Shown: piece by piece, positions 16,634 to 24,167 of the stretch
How the letters are laid out: every line of letters starts with the position of its first letter
Numbering within the stretch: position 1 is the stretch's first letter
Source: Pseudomonas sp.
GTDB taxonomy: Bacteria > Pseudomonadota > Gammaproteobacteria > Pseudomonadales > Pseudomonadaceae
Direction of reading: 5' to 3'
DNA: 64,000 nucleotides
NCBI GenBank assembly: GCA_007713455.1
Contig: VMRT01000001.1
Location: 434,001 to 498,000 of the forward strand
The notes under the pieces: model-generated
Told to the model about the DNA's origin: nothing
Database searches by the model: none
What the model saw: only the letters and a program-made list of their open reading frames with translations
Position numbers and translations under genes: made by a program

Positions 16634-17266
16634 ATGAGCACACGATTGCCGAGCGCCAAGCCGCTCAAACGGCCCACTCAGCAGCGCGCCAAGGCCACCG
16701 TTCAGGCGATTTTCGACACCTATGTTCGGATATGGCAGCGCGACGGCTGGGCTCGATTGACGACCCGTGCGGTCTCGCTCGAAGCCGGCGTGGCCATCGG
16801 CACCCTGTACGACTACTTTCCCAACAAGCACGCCCTGCACTCGGGCTACGTGCGCTATTGCGTCGAGCAGCTGCTCGAGGCGATTGACGCGCAAGCGGTA
16901 GCGCCAACCGCGCTTGCCTGGCCCGAGCGCATCCGCCGACTGGTACGCGCCCTTGCCGGAGTCGAGCCACAGCTGCCCTGGTTCCATCCGGACATGCTCG
17001 AACTGGAAACGCTGGTGGCCGAGCCCAAGCATCAGCGTCGGGTCTACGAGGATCTGTTGGCCGCCTGGCATCGGGTCATTGATGCGGCGACCGATCTGCC
17101 AGTACGCCCGAGCGCTGCGACGCTGGAAGCGCTGCATCTATCCGTCTGGGGCGGCCGCCGCTACGCGATGCTGGTGCAGCTCGAAGCGGATCGAATGCAG
17201 GCCTGGGTCGCCAGCATGGAGCACCTGTGCCTGCATACGCTCATGGCCTCGAACGAGCCGGCTTGA
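16634..17266 (+). CDS. TetR-family repressor
   Basis: The ATG at 16634 gives 210 residues; in-frame ATGs at 16562 and 16583 are possible but less family-like. The helix-turn-helix reads VQAIFDTYVRIWQRDGW then TTRAVSLEAGVAIGTLYDYF, a standard TetR DNA-binding domain, followed by a variable ligand domain of the AefR-like type. It is divergent from the DUF2855 gene and probably represses it and itself. The ligand is unknown. Confidence 0.85.
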   Translation: MSTRLPSAKPLKRPTQQRAKATVQAIFDTYVRIWQRDGWARLTTRAVSLEAGVAIGTLYDYFPNKHALHSGYVRYCVEQLLEAIDAQAVAPTALAWPERIRRLVRALAGVEPQLPWFHPDMLELETLVAEPKHQRRVYEDLLAAWHRVIDAATDLPVRPSAATLEALHLSVWGGRRYAMLVQLEADRMQAWVASMEHLCLHTLMASNEPA

Positions 17267-17395
17267 CCTCGATTGTCCAGGGCAGGCGCTGGCGAGCCGG
17301 GGTGGGCGGAGAATTCAAGGGTTGCGTCGAATTCGTTGTTCTTCGTTCGACTATCAAGGCCATCAAGGCAGATTCGCCACCAGAGGAGAACAGCC

Positions 17396-17842
17396 ATGCC
17401 CAGCACCATCCGCCTCCACCGCGTCCTGCGAGCGACACCTGAGCGCGTCTATCGCGCCTTTTTGGACCCAGACGCCAAGGCCAAATGGCTGCCGCCGAAC
17501 GGCTTCATCGGCAAGGTGCACGAGAGCGACGCGCGGGTAGGCGGTCGCTACAGAATGTCCTTCACGAATTTCTCCACGGGTACCAGCCACAGCTTCGCCG
17601 GGAAATTCCTGGAGCTGCTGGAAAACCAGCGAATCCGTTACGAAGACACATTCGACAATCCGGGCTTGCCGGGCACGATGGAGGTGACGGTGACGCTCAC
17701 CCAGGTTTCCTGCGGCACTGAACTGAACATCACCCAGGCAGGTATACCGGACGCGATCCCGGCCGAAGCCTGCTACCTCGGCTGGCAGGAGTCGCTGACG
17801 CTTCTGGCGAAGCTGGTCGAAGTGGAGATTCCGGACGAGTGA
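17396..17842 (+). CDS. SRPBCC/AHSA1-like protein
   Basis: The ATG at 17396 follows GAGGAGAACAG and gives 148 residues. The fold is the START-like AHSA1 type: IRLHRVLRATPERVYRAFLD at the start, WLPPNGFIGKVHESDARVGG, and TLTQVSCGTELNITQAGIPD towards the end, closing with CYLGWQESLTLLAKLVE. This is the form of the AHSA1-C/CalC-like proteins that bind hydrophobic ligands or act as cochaperones; most are cytoplasmic stress proteins of unknown ligand. It is not obviously in an operon. Confidence 0.85.
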   Translation: MPSTIRLHRVLRATPERVYRAFLDPDAKAKWLPPNGFIGKVHESDARVGGRYRMSFTNFSTGTSHSFAGKFLELLENQRIRYEDTFDNPGLPGTMEVTVTLTQVSCGTELNITQAGIPDAIPAEACYLGWQESLTLLAKLVEVEIPDE

Positions 17843-18007
17843 CCGAGCGCCATCCGGCCCTATGGTGGTGGAGCGTCTGGGCACCCTGAGGGGGCAAGCG
17901 GTCCACCACCGTCCGGTGAATGTCCCGCATTGCGCCTGGCCACTACACAGAGGTGTGGTTGAGATATGATGCGCGCCCGCTGAAGCCCCCTCACACATCA
18001 GGTCATC

Positions 18008-18751
18008 ATGCCCGGCGATGCTCTCTATACCGACTTGTCGGGTTACTACGACCTCATGTGCGCGGACATCGACTACCGGGCGCAAAGCCACTGTGTCCAC
18101 AGGTTGCAGCAGCTGTTCGGCAACGGCGGGACGAGGCATCTGGACCTCGCCTGCGGCACTGGCCCGCACGTCCGCCATTTCATCGATGCCGGCTATACCA
18201 GCGGCGGGCTCGACATCAACCAGCCGATGCTGGACAGAGCAGCCGCGCGCTGCCCGGGAGCTCAGTTTTCCCTGCAGGACATGTGTGGCTTTGCGGTCGA
18301 GCAGCCGGCCGATCTGATCACCTGCTTTCTTTACTCCATTCATTACAGCGCCGAGCTTCAGCGATTGCAGGCCTGTATCGCCAGCGTGCATGCCGCGTTG
18401 GCCCTGGGCGGGCTGTTCTGCTTCAACGCCGTGGACAAGCGTCGGATCAACAACGCCTCATTCGTCTCGCACACGGCCAGGCATACGGACGGCCTGTTCA
18501 CCTTCAGCTCCGGTTGGCACTACCCGGGTGAAGGGGAGCAGCAACTGCTGAGGCTGCGCATCGAAAAAACCGTCGCGGATCAAAGCCAGGTCTGGCACGA
18601 CGAACACGCGATGGTGGCCGTGAGTTTTGCCGAGCTAAGCGAGCTGCTGGCGCCGTACTTCGACGTGCATGTGCTCGAGCATGACTACGAGAAGATCGTG
18701 CCCTGGGACCAGGCATCCGGGAACGCGATATTTGTCTGCGTGAAGCGCTGA
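18008..18751 (+). CDS. Class I SAM-dependent methyltransferase
   Basis: The protein of 247 residues contains the SAM-binding motif LDLACGTGPHVRHF (about residues 45-58), the acidic motif II (SGGLDINQPMLDRA) and motif III/IV (PADLITCFLYSIHY, a histidine-tyrosine end rather than the usual Asn/Asp-Pro). The start YTDLSGYYDLM is common in this family. The substrate cannot be told. It has no partner gene on the same strand. Confidence 0.8.
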   Translation: MPGDALYTDLSGYYDLMCADIDYRAQSHCVHRLQQLFGNGGTRHLDLACGTGPHVRHFIDAGYTSGGLDINQPMLDRAAARCPGAQFSLQDMCGFAVEQPADLITCFLYSIHYSAELQRLQACIASVHAALALGGLFCFNAVDKRRINNASFVSHTARHTDGLFTFSSGWHYPGEGEQQLLRLRIEKTVADQSQVWHDEHAMVAVSFAELSELLAPYFDVHVLEHDYEKIVPWDQASGNAIFVCVKR

Positions 18752-18785
18752 TCCGCGAGGTTGCGTCCGGGAGCGTTCTGGGCAG

Positions 18786-19481
18786 TCAGTGCAGGCGTCT
18801 GGCTGACGCGTAGTTCTCCATCAGCTGGTCGGCCTGGCGCGCCAGTTGATCGAGCAGCCGGTCGCGCTGTTTCTCCGCCTCGCTCATCGCCTTGCGGCCG
18901 TTCTGCTGCACCAGGTAGCTGTAAATCTGCCGGACTTCCTTGGACTGGAAGATCGGCTCCAGATCCTGCACCGCCACCGCACCGTTCGAAACCTCGTTTC
19001 GCGTATTCATCACCACCTGCGGGCCGCGTGCTGCCAGCGGCTGAAAGCCCAATGCGCTGAAATACGGCACCTTGCCTGCAACGCAGGCCACCTCGGCATG
19101 GGGATAACGCGTCACCATCGCCTCGACCATGGCCCGACCGATGCCCTGGCGACGATGGCCGGCGTCGACCGCCAGATAGACCAGCGCGCAGGCTTCGGGA
19201 TCGTCCACAAATGGCAAATACAGCGCGAAGCCGAGCAGGACCGCCGGGTCCTCAGCATCCAACGCCATGATCAGCTCCGGCTTGCCGGCCTGCGCGCCGT
19301 CCATGCTGTCCAGATAGCGATGCACCTCGAAACCCACCACGTACTGGTACAGCTGATATAGCGGGTTGCTGGGCTGCAGCGATACAGGGCTGATGTCGCC
19401 GAGGTAATCCACCACCATCTGCAGCACCTGGCTTTTCAGCGATTCTGGCGGCGGGGTGTCGAGGTGGGTGAGGGTGAACAT
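18786..19481 (-). CDS. GNAT-family N-acetyltransferase
   Basis: The chosen ATG at 19481 follows GGAGC and gives 231 residues, excluding a 25-residue non-conserved extension. The acetyl-CoA motif A is clear at ALVYLAVDAGHRRQGIGRAMV (R-x-x-G-x-G/A), with the following helix and VPYFSALGFQPL (motif B). The C-terminal part (about residues 165-231) is a charged helical tail (KAMSEAEKQRDRLLDQLARQ) not found in minimal GNATs. The substrate is unknown. Confidence 0.8.
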   Translation of the reverse strand: MFTLTHLDTPPPESLKSQVLQMVVDYLGDISPVSLQPSNPLYQLYQYVVGFEVHRYLDSMDGAQAGKPELIMALDAEDPAVLLGFALYLPFVDDPEACALVYLAVDAGHRRQGIGRAMVEAMVTRYPHAEVACVAGKVPYFSALGFQPLAARGPQVVMNTRNEVSNGAVAVQDLEPIFQSKEVRQIYSYLVQQNGRKAMSEAEKQRDRLLDQLARQADQLMENYASARRLH

Positions 19482-19587
19482 GGCGGCGCTCCGGGGCGGT
19501 ACGGAAAATGGCGGCATTGTACCGGGCGGCGTGCGACTGGCCAGGTGAAGCGGCATGGCGATCAGGGATACGGGATCCTGCCTGCCG

Positions 19588-19938
19588 CTATGTCGCGGCT
19601 GCGTCTGGCCTTCTCTTCCTCGGTTTGCGTGGCGCAGGTGCTGGCATGAGGCGAGCCGTTTCGATCACCAGGCGGCGGAGTTCGTCGGCATCGTCCAGCA
19701 GCTCGTCCGCCACCGGATAGTTCTTCGCGCCGGGGTAGGGCGGCGCTTGCGGCAAGTCAGGTGCGAGCGTCTCGGCGGCCGCCGAAGGCTTGATGAACAG
19801 GCTGTTGTCGCAGACGAACGCGACGACCTTTTCGTCCAGATAAAGGGCGTACTCGCCGAACATCTTCCTGTACGTCAGCCTGCTCCCCAGGCCGATCTGC
19901 TCCGCCACGTACAGCACGAAATCTTTGTCGCTCGCCAT
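19588..19938 (-). CDS. TfoX N-terminal domain protein
   Basis: Starting from the ATG at 19938 behind GGAGCAGAC, the 116-residue protein consists of a TfoX/Sxy N-terminal domain (VLYVAEQIGLGSRLTYRKMFGEYALYLDEKVVAFVCDN) followed by PPYPGAKNYPVADELLDDA and a basic C-terminal tail (PRKPRKRR). It lacks the C-terminal TfoX domain, as do many pseudomonad versions. In Haemophilus TfoX controls competence; for the short form no role is known. Confidence 0.85.
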   Translation of the reverse strand: MASDKDFVLYVAEQIGLGSRLTYRKMFGEYALYLDEKVVAFVCDNSLFIKPSAAAETLAPDLPQAPPYPGAKNYPVADELLDDADELRRLVIETARLMPAPAPRKPRKRRPDAAAT

Positions 19939-19980
19939 GTCTGCTCCGCTGTCTCGACTGGGTGCCATGCCCATGGAGCG

Positions 19981-20009
19981 TAGCGTGGAAAGCGAGGCCG
20001 TTTCCACGC
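19981..20009 (+). repeat. Diverged REP-family copy
   Basis: TAGCGTGGAAAGCGAGGCCG and TTTCCACGC form the same kind of hairpin with a 7-base stem. It sits between the azoreductase and TfoX-like genes. Confidence 0.6.
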
Positions 20010-20019
20010 GTTGCCCGCC

Positions 20020-20745
20020 TTACACCTGATTGAGCTCCACCTGCCTTGTCCGCGCATGGAGTGGGGGCGCATCGAGTGCCCCCTGCAGCTCCGTCACCAG
20101 CGCATCGACCTGGCGCAGCGCCTCGGTCACCGAGGCGGCCAATACCTCGCCACCGGTTTCCTGACCTTCAATCGCGATCTGATGGATGCGGGTAATCCCG
20201 ATGAAATTGAGTGCCGTCACCAGGTTCGGCTCCAGGTGATTCATGTGCGCCATCTCCCCGCCGGGACCAAAGCCGATGCCGCCGCGGGCGCTGAGGATGA
20301 CCGCATGCCGTGGCCGGTCCGCCAGCAGCGGCACGTACGGGTCGGGTAACTTGCTTTCGTCGACCTCAACCGTCCGGCCCGGGCGCACGATCTGGTCAAT
20401 CCAGGCCTTGAGCGCCGCGGGCATGCCGAAGTTGTAGAGCGGCGTGCCGATGACCAATACATCGGCGGCGATCAGCTCATCGACCAGTTGGTTGCTTTCC
20501 GCCAGCGTGTCCCGCATCCACGGCTCACGGCGTTCTTCCGGCGTGAAGCTCGAGGCGATCCAGTCATGGCTGATAAAAGAAGGCGGGTTCTGGCCTATAT
20601 CGCGGTAGACGATGCCGTCCTGCGCGCGGCCGGCCGCCCACTGGCTGACGAAGCGGTGGGTGAGGTTACGGCTGTGGGAACCGTGTTCGTCCTTGCCGGC
20701 AAGGCCGGGGCGGGCGCTGGCATCGAGGTGCAGAAGGTGCGTCAT
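20020..20745 (-). CDS. azoR: FMN-dependent NADH-azoreductase (AzoR-like)
   Basis: The 241-residue protein starts MTHLLHLDASARPG and contains NPPSFISHDWI, VLVIGTPLYNFGMPAALKAWID (the FMN-binding flavodoxin-like loop) and ILSARGGIGFGPGGEM, all hallmarks of AzoR-type flavodoxin-fold enzymes that reduce azo compounds and quinones with NADH. It is divergent from a LysR gene with 117 bases between starts; that regulator probably controls it in response to quinone or azo stress. The exact substrate range is not inferable. Confidence 0.85.
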   Translation of the reverse strand: MTHLLHLDASARPGLAGKDEHGSHSRNLTHRFVSQWAAGRAQDGIVYRDIGQNPPSFISHDWIASSFTPEERREPWMRDTLAESNQLVDELIAADVLVIGTPLYNFGMPAALKAWIDQIVRPGRTVEVDESKLPDPYVPLLADRPRHAVILSARGGIGFGPGGEMAHMNHLEPNLVTALNFIGITRIHQIAIEGQETGGEVLAASVTEALRQVDALVTELQGALDAPPLHARTRQVELNQV

Positions 20746-20793
20746 GGCGAATCTCCTCTGTGATTGAATTCATCTGTCGTTCGCGGTAAATCC

Positions 20794-20809
20794 AGCCTAG
20801 GGCTAGGCT
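20794..20809. promoter_or_regulatory. Candidate operator between azoreductase and LysR genes
   Basis: A perfect 7-bp inverted repeat, AGCCTAG, two bases, CTAGGCT, lies between the divergent starts. It is a plausible LysR binding site; no regulon comparison is available. Confidence 0.45.
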
Positions 20810-20862
20810 GTACGAGCGACAAACGACCATTTCTTCCAACTACAGATGAGAGAAACTCAGCC

Positions 20863-21768
20863 ATGGCGCACCGCCGGTTACCTTCGCTTTCTGCGCTGCG
20901 GGCCTTCGAAGCCGCCGCCCGCTACGAGAGCGCCAAGCAGGCCGCCGAGGAGCTGTCCGTTACGGCCACGGCGATCAGCCACCAGATTCGCTCGCTGGAA
21001 GAATCCCTCGGCGTGGCGCTGTTCCTGCGCAAACCAAGAAAGCTGGAATTGACCGACCAGGGGCGCGAGCTGCAACAGACGCTGGAAGCCGCGTTCGACA
21101 GCATCAGCGCTACGGTCGAACGCCTGAGCGCGAAGCCCTGCCGCCAGGCGATCACCCTCAGCACCACACCGGCCATCGCGGTGCGCTGGCTGGTGCCCTG
21201 GGTCTGCCTGCTGCGTGATTCCCATCCGGATATCGACCTGCGCTTTCATACCTCCCACGAACCGGTCGCGCTGGATGGCGTCACGGCGGACATCGCCATC
21301 CGCTACGGCGACGGCCGCTGGCCGGGCTTGGTGGCGGAGAAGCTGTTCGACAACACCTTCGTCCCGGTCTGCAGCCCGCACCTCGGTTTGCGTGATGTAG
21401 CCGAGTTGCCCAGACACCCGTTGATTCATTTCCGTGCGCAGGCTGCCTTGTCCGCTCCGATTCATTGGGCGTCGTGGCAGAAGCTCGCCAACGTGCCGGG
21501 GCTGGACGTCAGTGCCGGCCTGGTCTTCTCCGACGAAACCCACGCCATCTCAGCCGCCATCGGCGCGCAGGGCGTGGCGCTGATGAGTCGGCAGTTGATC
21601 GAGGAAGAACTGAGGGAAGGGCGGCTGGTGCAGCCGTTCGGGCCGGAGATGGAAGGCAAGCCGTTTCATCTTGTGTACCCGGAGAACCGTCGGGATGATC
21701 CGACGGTTCGGGCGGTGAGGGAGTGGGTGATGAAGGTGCCGGGTGGGTTGTGTGAGCTGACCGGCTAA
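20863..21768 (+). CDS. LysR-family regulator (GcvA-like)
   Basis: The ATG at 20863 is used because the helix-turn-helix begins just after it (LPSLSALRAFEAAARYESAK, then QAAEELSVTATAISHQIRSLEESLG); the frame is open from 20764. The 301-residue protein has the GcvA-type start and effector domain (ITLSTTPAIAVRWLVPWV; DIAIRYGDGRWPGLVAEKLF). It is divergent from the azoreductase gene and probably regulates it. The effector is unknown. Confidence 0.85.
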   Translation: MAHRRLPSLSALRAFEAAARYESAKQAAEELSVTATAISHQIRSLEESLGVALFLRKPRKLELTDQGRELQQTLEAAFDSISATVERLSAKPCRQAITLSTTPAIAVRWLVPWVCLLRDSHPDIDLRFHTSHEPVALDGVTADIAIRYGDGRWPGLVAEKLFDNTFVPVCSPHLGLRDVAELPRHPLIHFRAQAALSAPIHWASWQKLANVPGLDVSAGLVFSDETHAISAAIGAQGVALMSRQLIEEELREGRLVQPFGPEMEGKPFHLVYPENRRDDPTVRAVREWVMKVPGGLCELTG

Positions 21769-21780
21769 TTCGCCGCAGCG

Positions 21781-21812
21781 TAGGGTGGAAAACGGCGAAG
21801 CCTTTTCCACGC
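21781..21812 (+). repeat. REP-family repeat, copy B (32 bp)
   Basis: Identical over 32 bp to copies at 8979, 22213 and 22896. It begins just 13 bases after the LysR stop, has a GTAG tetranucleotide at its foot, and is followed by a tail (GGCTACTTGCTCGGATCG) shared in part with copies A and D. Confidence 0.85.
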
Positions 21813-22212
21813 GTCACTTCCAGGCTACTTGCTCGGATCGTTTCCGAGTTGCTTCTGGCATTGGTTCCGCCCCGCTGGGCGGGTCCCTTTTGGCAGTCGC
21901 CCGGATGGCCGGCCCCGCCAAAAGGAACCAAAAGGGCTTGCCCCAGCATCCGGCCCTGCGCTTCGCTCCGGGCTCGTTTGCTCCATCGCCATTCCAGGGG
22001 CACGCCGCGAAGGGCCATCCCTGGCCCATCGCGGCTCTCGCGGCATCCATGCCGCTCAACCCCTTCCACGGCGATTCCACTCACCCTCCTGAAAGGGGCG
22101 GTTGGTGTCGCCTGCCGGTCCGTGCAGAAGAAGCAAATAAAACCAAAGAGCTCTCGGGCGACTCGAAGTCCGATCCCGTCAGGTGGCCGAGTGGAGGTGT
22201 TGCGTAGCAGTG
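21813..22212. repeat. Structured non-coding repeat element between REP copies
   Basis: These 400 bases have no gene. From 21863 to 21929 they form a nested hairpin: GGTTCC at 21863 and CCTTTTGGC pair with GCCAAAAGGAACC at 21917-21929, and a smaller GC-rich hairpin (CCGCCC/GGGCGG) is nested in the 5' arm. The remainder contains several short inverted repeats and a purine-rich tail. The whole stretch is framed by identical REP copies in direct orientation. It looks like an inactive repeat or structured-RNA element. Confidence 0.5.
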
Positions 22213-22244
22213 TAGGGTGGAAAACGGCGAAGCCTTTTCCACGC
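22213..22244 (+). repeat. REP-family repeat, copy C (32 bp), at the RAYT 3' end
   Basis: Identical over 32 bp to the other three full copies. It ends one base before the TGA stop of the transposase-like gene and carries GTAG at its foot. Confidence 0.85.
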
Positions 22245-22245
22245 G

Positions 22246-22776
22246 TCAGTCCTCATCCCTTGCGAATCCCTCCGCCTCATCACCGCACCAATCAACCGGA
22301 TAGACCCCAGCTCCGACCGCCCGATGAAAGCTCGAATAGGGCCAGTCGACGACGCGCTCCACCAAACCGTGCTTCAACGGATTTCGATGCACGTAGTCCA
22401 CGTGGTGCCGGTAATCCCGTTCATCCTGGATCAGATGCTCCCAATAGCGCCGTTGCCAGATCCCGCGTTCGCCGCGGGAGCGCTGAGTTGCCGTCAGTAC
22501 TTCGGTCTTAGGCAAGCGTCGGGCGAAAGCGAACTTGATGACTTTCCAGCGCAGGGCGAAATCGGCGTCGCCATCCGGGAGCGTCCAGACGCAATGCATG
22601 TGGTCGGGCAGAACGACCCAGGCGTCGATGTGAAAGGGATGGCGTAAGCGTGTGGCTCGCACCGTCTCGCGGAGCAGGTCGACATGGCGGACCAGCAGGT
22701 CGCTGCGACGGTTGAGCAGATTGACGGTGAAGAAGTATGTGGCGCCCGGCACTTGGGTGCGGCGGTAGCGGGACAT
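22246..22776 (-). CDS. REP-associated tyrosine transposase (RAYT)
   Basis: The 176-residue protein is a Y1-type HUH endonuclease. It begins SRYRRTQVPGATYFFTVNLL; HIDAWVVLPDHMHCVW (residues 49-64) contains the HxH metal motif (His59, His61), and Tyr128 in VDYVHRNPLKHGLV is the catalytic tyrosine. RAYTs are single-copy domesticated relatives of the IS200/IS605 transposase that cut and join REP hairpins, recognised through a tetranucleotide such as GTAG beside the stem. The gene is flanked by REP copies of both orientations (22213 plus, 22821 minus, 22896 plus), each with GTAG, so it is probably the enzyme that spread this family. All key residues are present, so it may be active. Confidence 0.9.
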   Translation of the reverse strand: MSRYRRTQVPGATYFFTVNLLNRRSDLLVRHVDLLRETVRATRLRHPFHIDAWVVLPDHMHCVWTLPDGDADFALRWKVIKFAFARRLPKTEVLTATQRSRGERGIWQRRYWEHLIQDERDYRHHVDYVHRNPLKHGLVERVVDWPYSSFHRAVGAGVYPVDWCGDEAEGFARDED

Positions 22777-22820
22777 GGCGGCTCATCCTTGAGCGTTGTG
22801 TTGGCGGGAGGTCTGTATCG

Positions 22821-22849
22821 GTGGATAAGCAAAGCGTTATCCACCCTAC
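22821..22849 (-). repeat. REP-family repeat, inverted copy
   Basis: GTGGATAA at 22821 and TTATCCAC pair as a perfect 8-bp stem; read on the minus strand it starts GTAGGGTGGATAACGC, so it is the same family with a changed stem, in the orientation opposite to copies C and D. It lies upstream of the RAYT start. Confidence 0.85.
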
Positions 22850-22895
22850 GACATCTCAACCGCTCACACCGCCGACGCATCGACGTTGCCGGAGG

Positions 22896-22927
22896 TAGGG
22901 TGGAAAACGGCGAAGCCTTTTCCACGC
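22896..22927 (+). repeat. REP-family repeat, copy D (32 bp)
   Basis: Fourth identical copy of the 32-bp unit, preceded by GTAG. Its tail (GGCTACTTCGCTAGTA) continues into the 3' end of the FRG gene and contains its stop codon. Confidence 0.85.
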
Positions 22928-22947
22928 ATCACTTTCAGGCTACTTCG

Positions 22948-24090
22948 CTAGTACCCTTGTTGTTTTTTTATGTGAGCACACAGGCCGTCGAGATCAGGGA
23001 ATATTGTTGAGTTGTTAATTCCGTATTTGGTCAAATGCTTCAAAAAGGAAGGCTTCTGATTGCTTGGAATTATTAATTTTAAGATTTTTGGTTCATCTAT
23101 TTCTTGGCAGCAGTCTGGATGGATCGTGAATGCGCCAGACTGGGCTGTGATTCTTTTTGAGCCATGCGCTGGAAGAAACTCAACAGGCTTGGTTAGCTTC
23201 TGCATGTTGATTTTTTCTTCTCTTTTGTATTCCCTGGCTTCGTACAGGTAAACGGCTCCGTCGCGTTCGGGTAATTCTCTTACGGCAAAGAAGCACGCAA
23301 CAAGAGGGCTAAACGTCCAATCCAGAAGTCGCGTGGGGAGGCCGTGATGCTGAGCAAGTGTCAGCCATTGAATATCATTGTCGGGCTGTTTTTCGAGATG
23401 AGGGCGAGAGTGCGCTTTGAAAACCCACATCATCTTATCTTCTCGGATTTTGTGCCCATCAGTTTCATGTCTGAACAAAGAAGGTAATAGTTTGAAGTTT
23501 CTGTCGGGAACGCCTCGGAACAAGTCGTTAGGGTCTGACGTGCTAACGCGTTCTAGAAAATCGCCCATGCTGGAAACTATAACTTCATTCTTGGTCGCAG
23601 TCAGATATGCGTCAGCAAATATTTCTGCCTCCAACAAAGCGCCAAACAGATCCCGGCACTGAGATCTATATATCTTCTCCGCCTCTTTGTATTGTTCGTA
23701 TGAGCTGCTAGTAAGAATGTCTTGTGCAGTGCTTGGTCTGCTAGATCTTCTTAATTGATGATTTTTGGGGTGCATGCGGAGTAAAGCGAACTCGTTCTGT
23801 AAAAGCTGGAGTTCTGCCTGTGTGTTTACGAGGATCTCTGCGGAATCTAGGAAATCGTCTAGCTCGTCTGCGACTTGGCTGAAAAGTGGCTTGTCTGAAA
23901 GAAACTCATCCGTGATGCCATGCTTGATGATGGCGCGTTCTTGCACATCCCTCGATGGATTCACGTAGCAGTGAAAGTGTCGTCCTGTGAGCTCTCGATC
24001 CTTAACCTCTATAGCACCGACTTCGATAAGACGATCTTCGTTTTCTTGCAGTAAACCGGTTGAGTTGGTGCAGATGAATACTTGTTTCAT
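22948..24090 (-). CDS. Degenerate DnaQ-like domain fused to an FRG domain, candidate sensor/effector
   Basis: The 380-residue product has two parts. Residues 2-165 align with the DNA polymerase III epsilon subunit (DnaQ): [37 protein letters not shown] and [15 protein letters not shown] all have direct counterparts. The five catalytic positions (E. coli Asp12, Glu14, Asp103, His162, Asp167) read Cys7, Asn9, Glu93, Phe149 and Glu154, so exonuclease activity is unlikely; the segment around 106-146 is not alignable. Residues about 175-380 are an FRG domain ([52 protein letters not shown]). FRG has no established activity. The gene is visibly AT-richer than its neighbours, starts 13 bases from the nrdB terminator without a Shine-Dalgarno sequence, and ends in a REP tail. 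Horizontal acquisition is likely. Function is unknown; a decoy or guard of replication is my inference. Confidence 0.85.
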   Translation of the reverse strand: MKQVFICTNSTGLLQENEDRLIEVGAIEVKDRELTGRHFHCYVNPSRDVQERAIIKHGITDEFLSDKPLFSQVADELDDFLDSAEILVNTQAELQLLQNEFALLRMHPKNHQLRRSSRPSTAQDILTSSSYEQYKEAEKIYRSQCRDLFGALLEAEIFADAYLTATKNEVIVSSMGDFLERVSTSDPNDLFRGVPDRNFKLLPSLFRHETDGHKIREDKMMWVFKAHSRPHLEKQPDNDIQWLTLAQHHGLPTRLLDWTFSPLVACFFAVRELPERDGAVYLYEAREYKREEKINMQKLTKPVEFLPAHGSKRITAQSGAFTIHPDCCQEIDEPKILKLIIPSNQKPSFLKHLTKYGINNSTIFPDLDGLCAHIKKQQGY

Positions 24091-24102
24091 ATGTATAGTC
24101 TG

Positions 24103-24127
24103 AAAAAAGCCCCGCTTAGCGGGGCTT
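24103..24127 (-). terminator. Rho-independent terminator of nrdB
   Basis: On the minus strand AAGCCCCGC, a TAA loop and GCGGGGCTT are followed by a run of T. It lies 41 bases after the nrdB stop and ends 13 bases before the FRG start codon. Confidence 0.9.
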
Positions 24128-24167
24128 CTTACCTTTCCTTGGCTGCGCTCCGATTACGACCGTTGAA

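Noticed and set aside
21829-22511. Overlapping open frames in the REP-framed region
   Set aside because: Frames on both strands are open only because of GC content; the region shows hairpins and repeats rather than a protein pattern.
22200-22930. A CRISPR-like array of identical 32-bp units
   Set aside because: The units are not evenly spaced, occur in both orientations, surround a RAYT gene and form REP hairpins.
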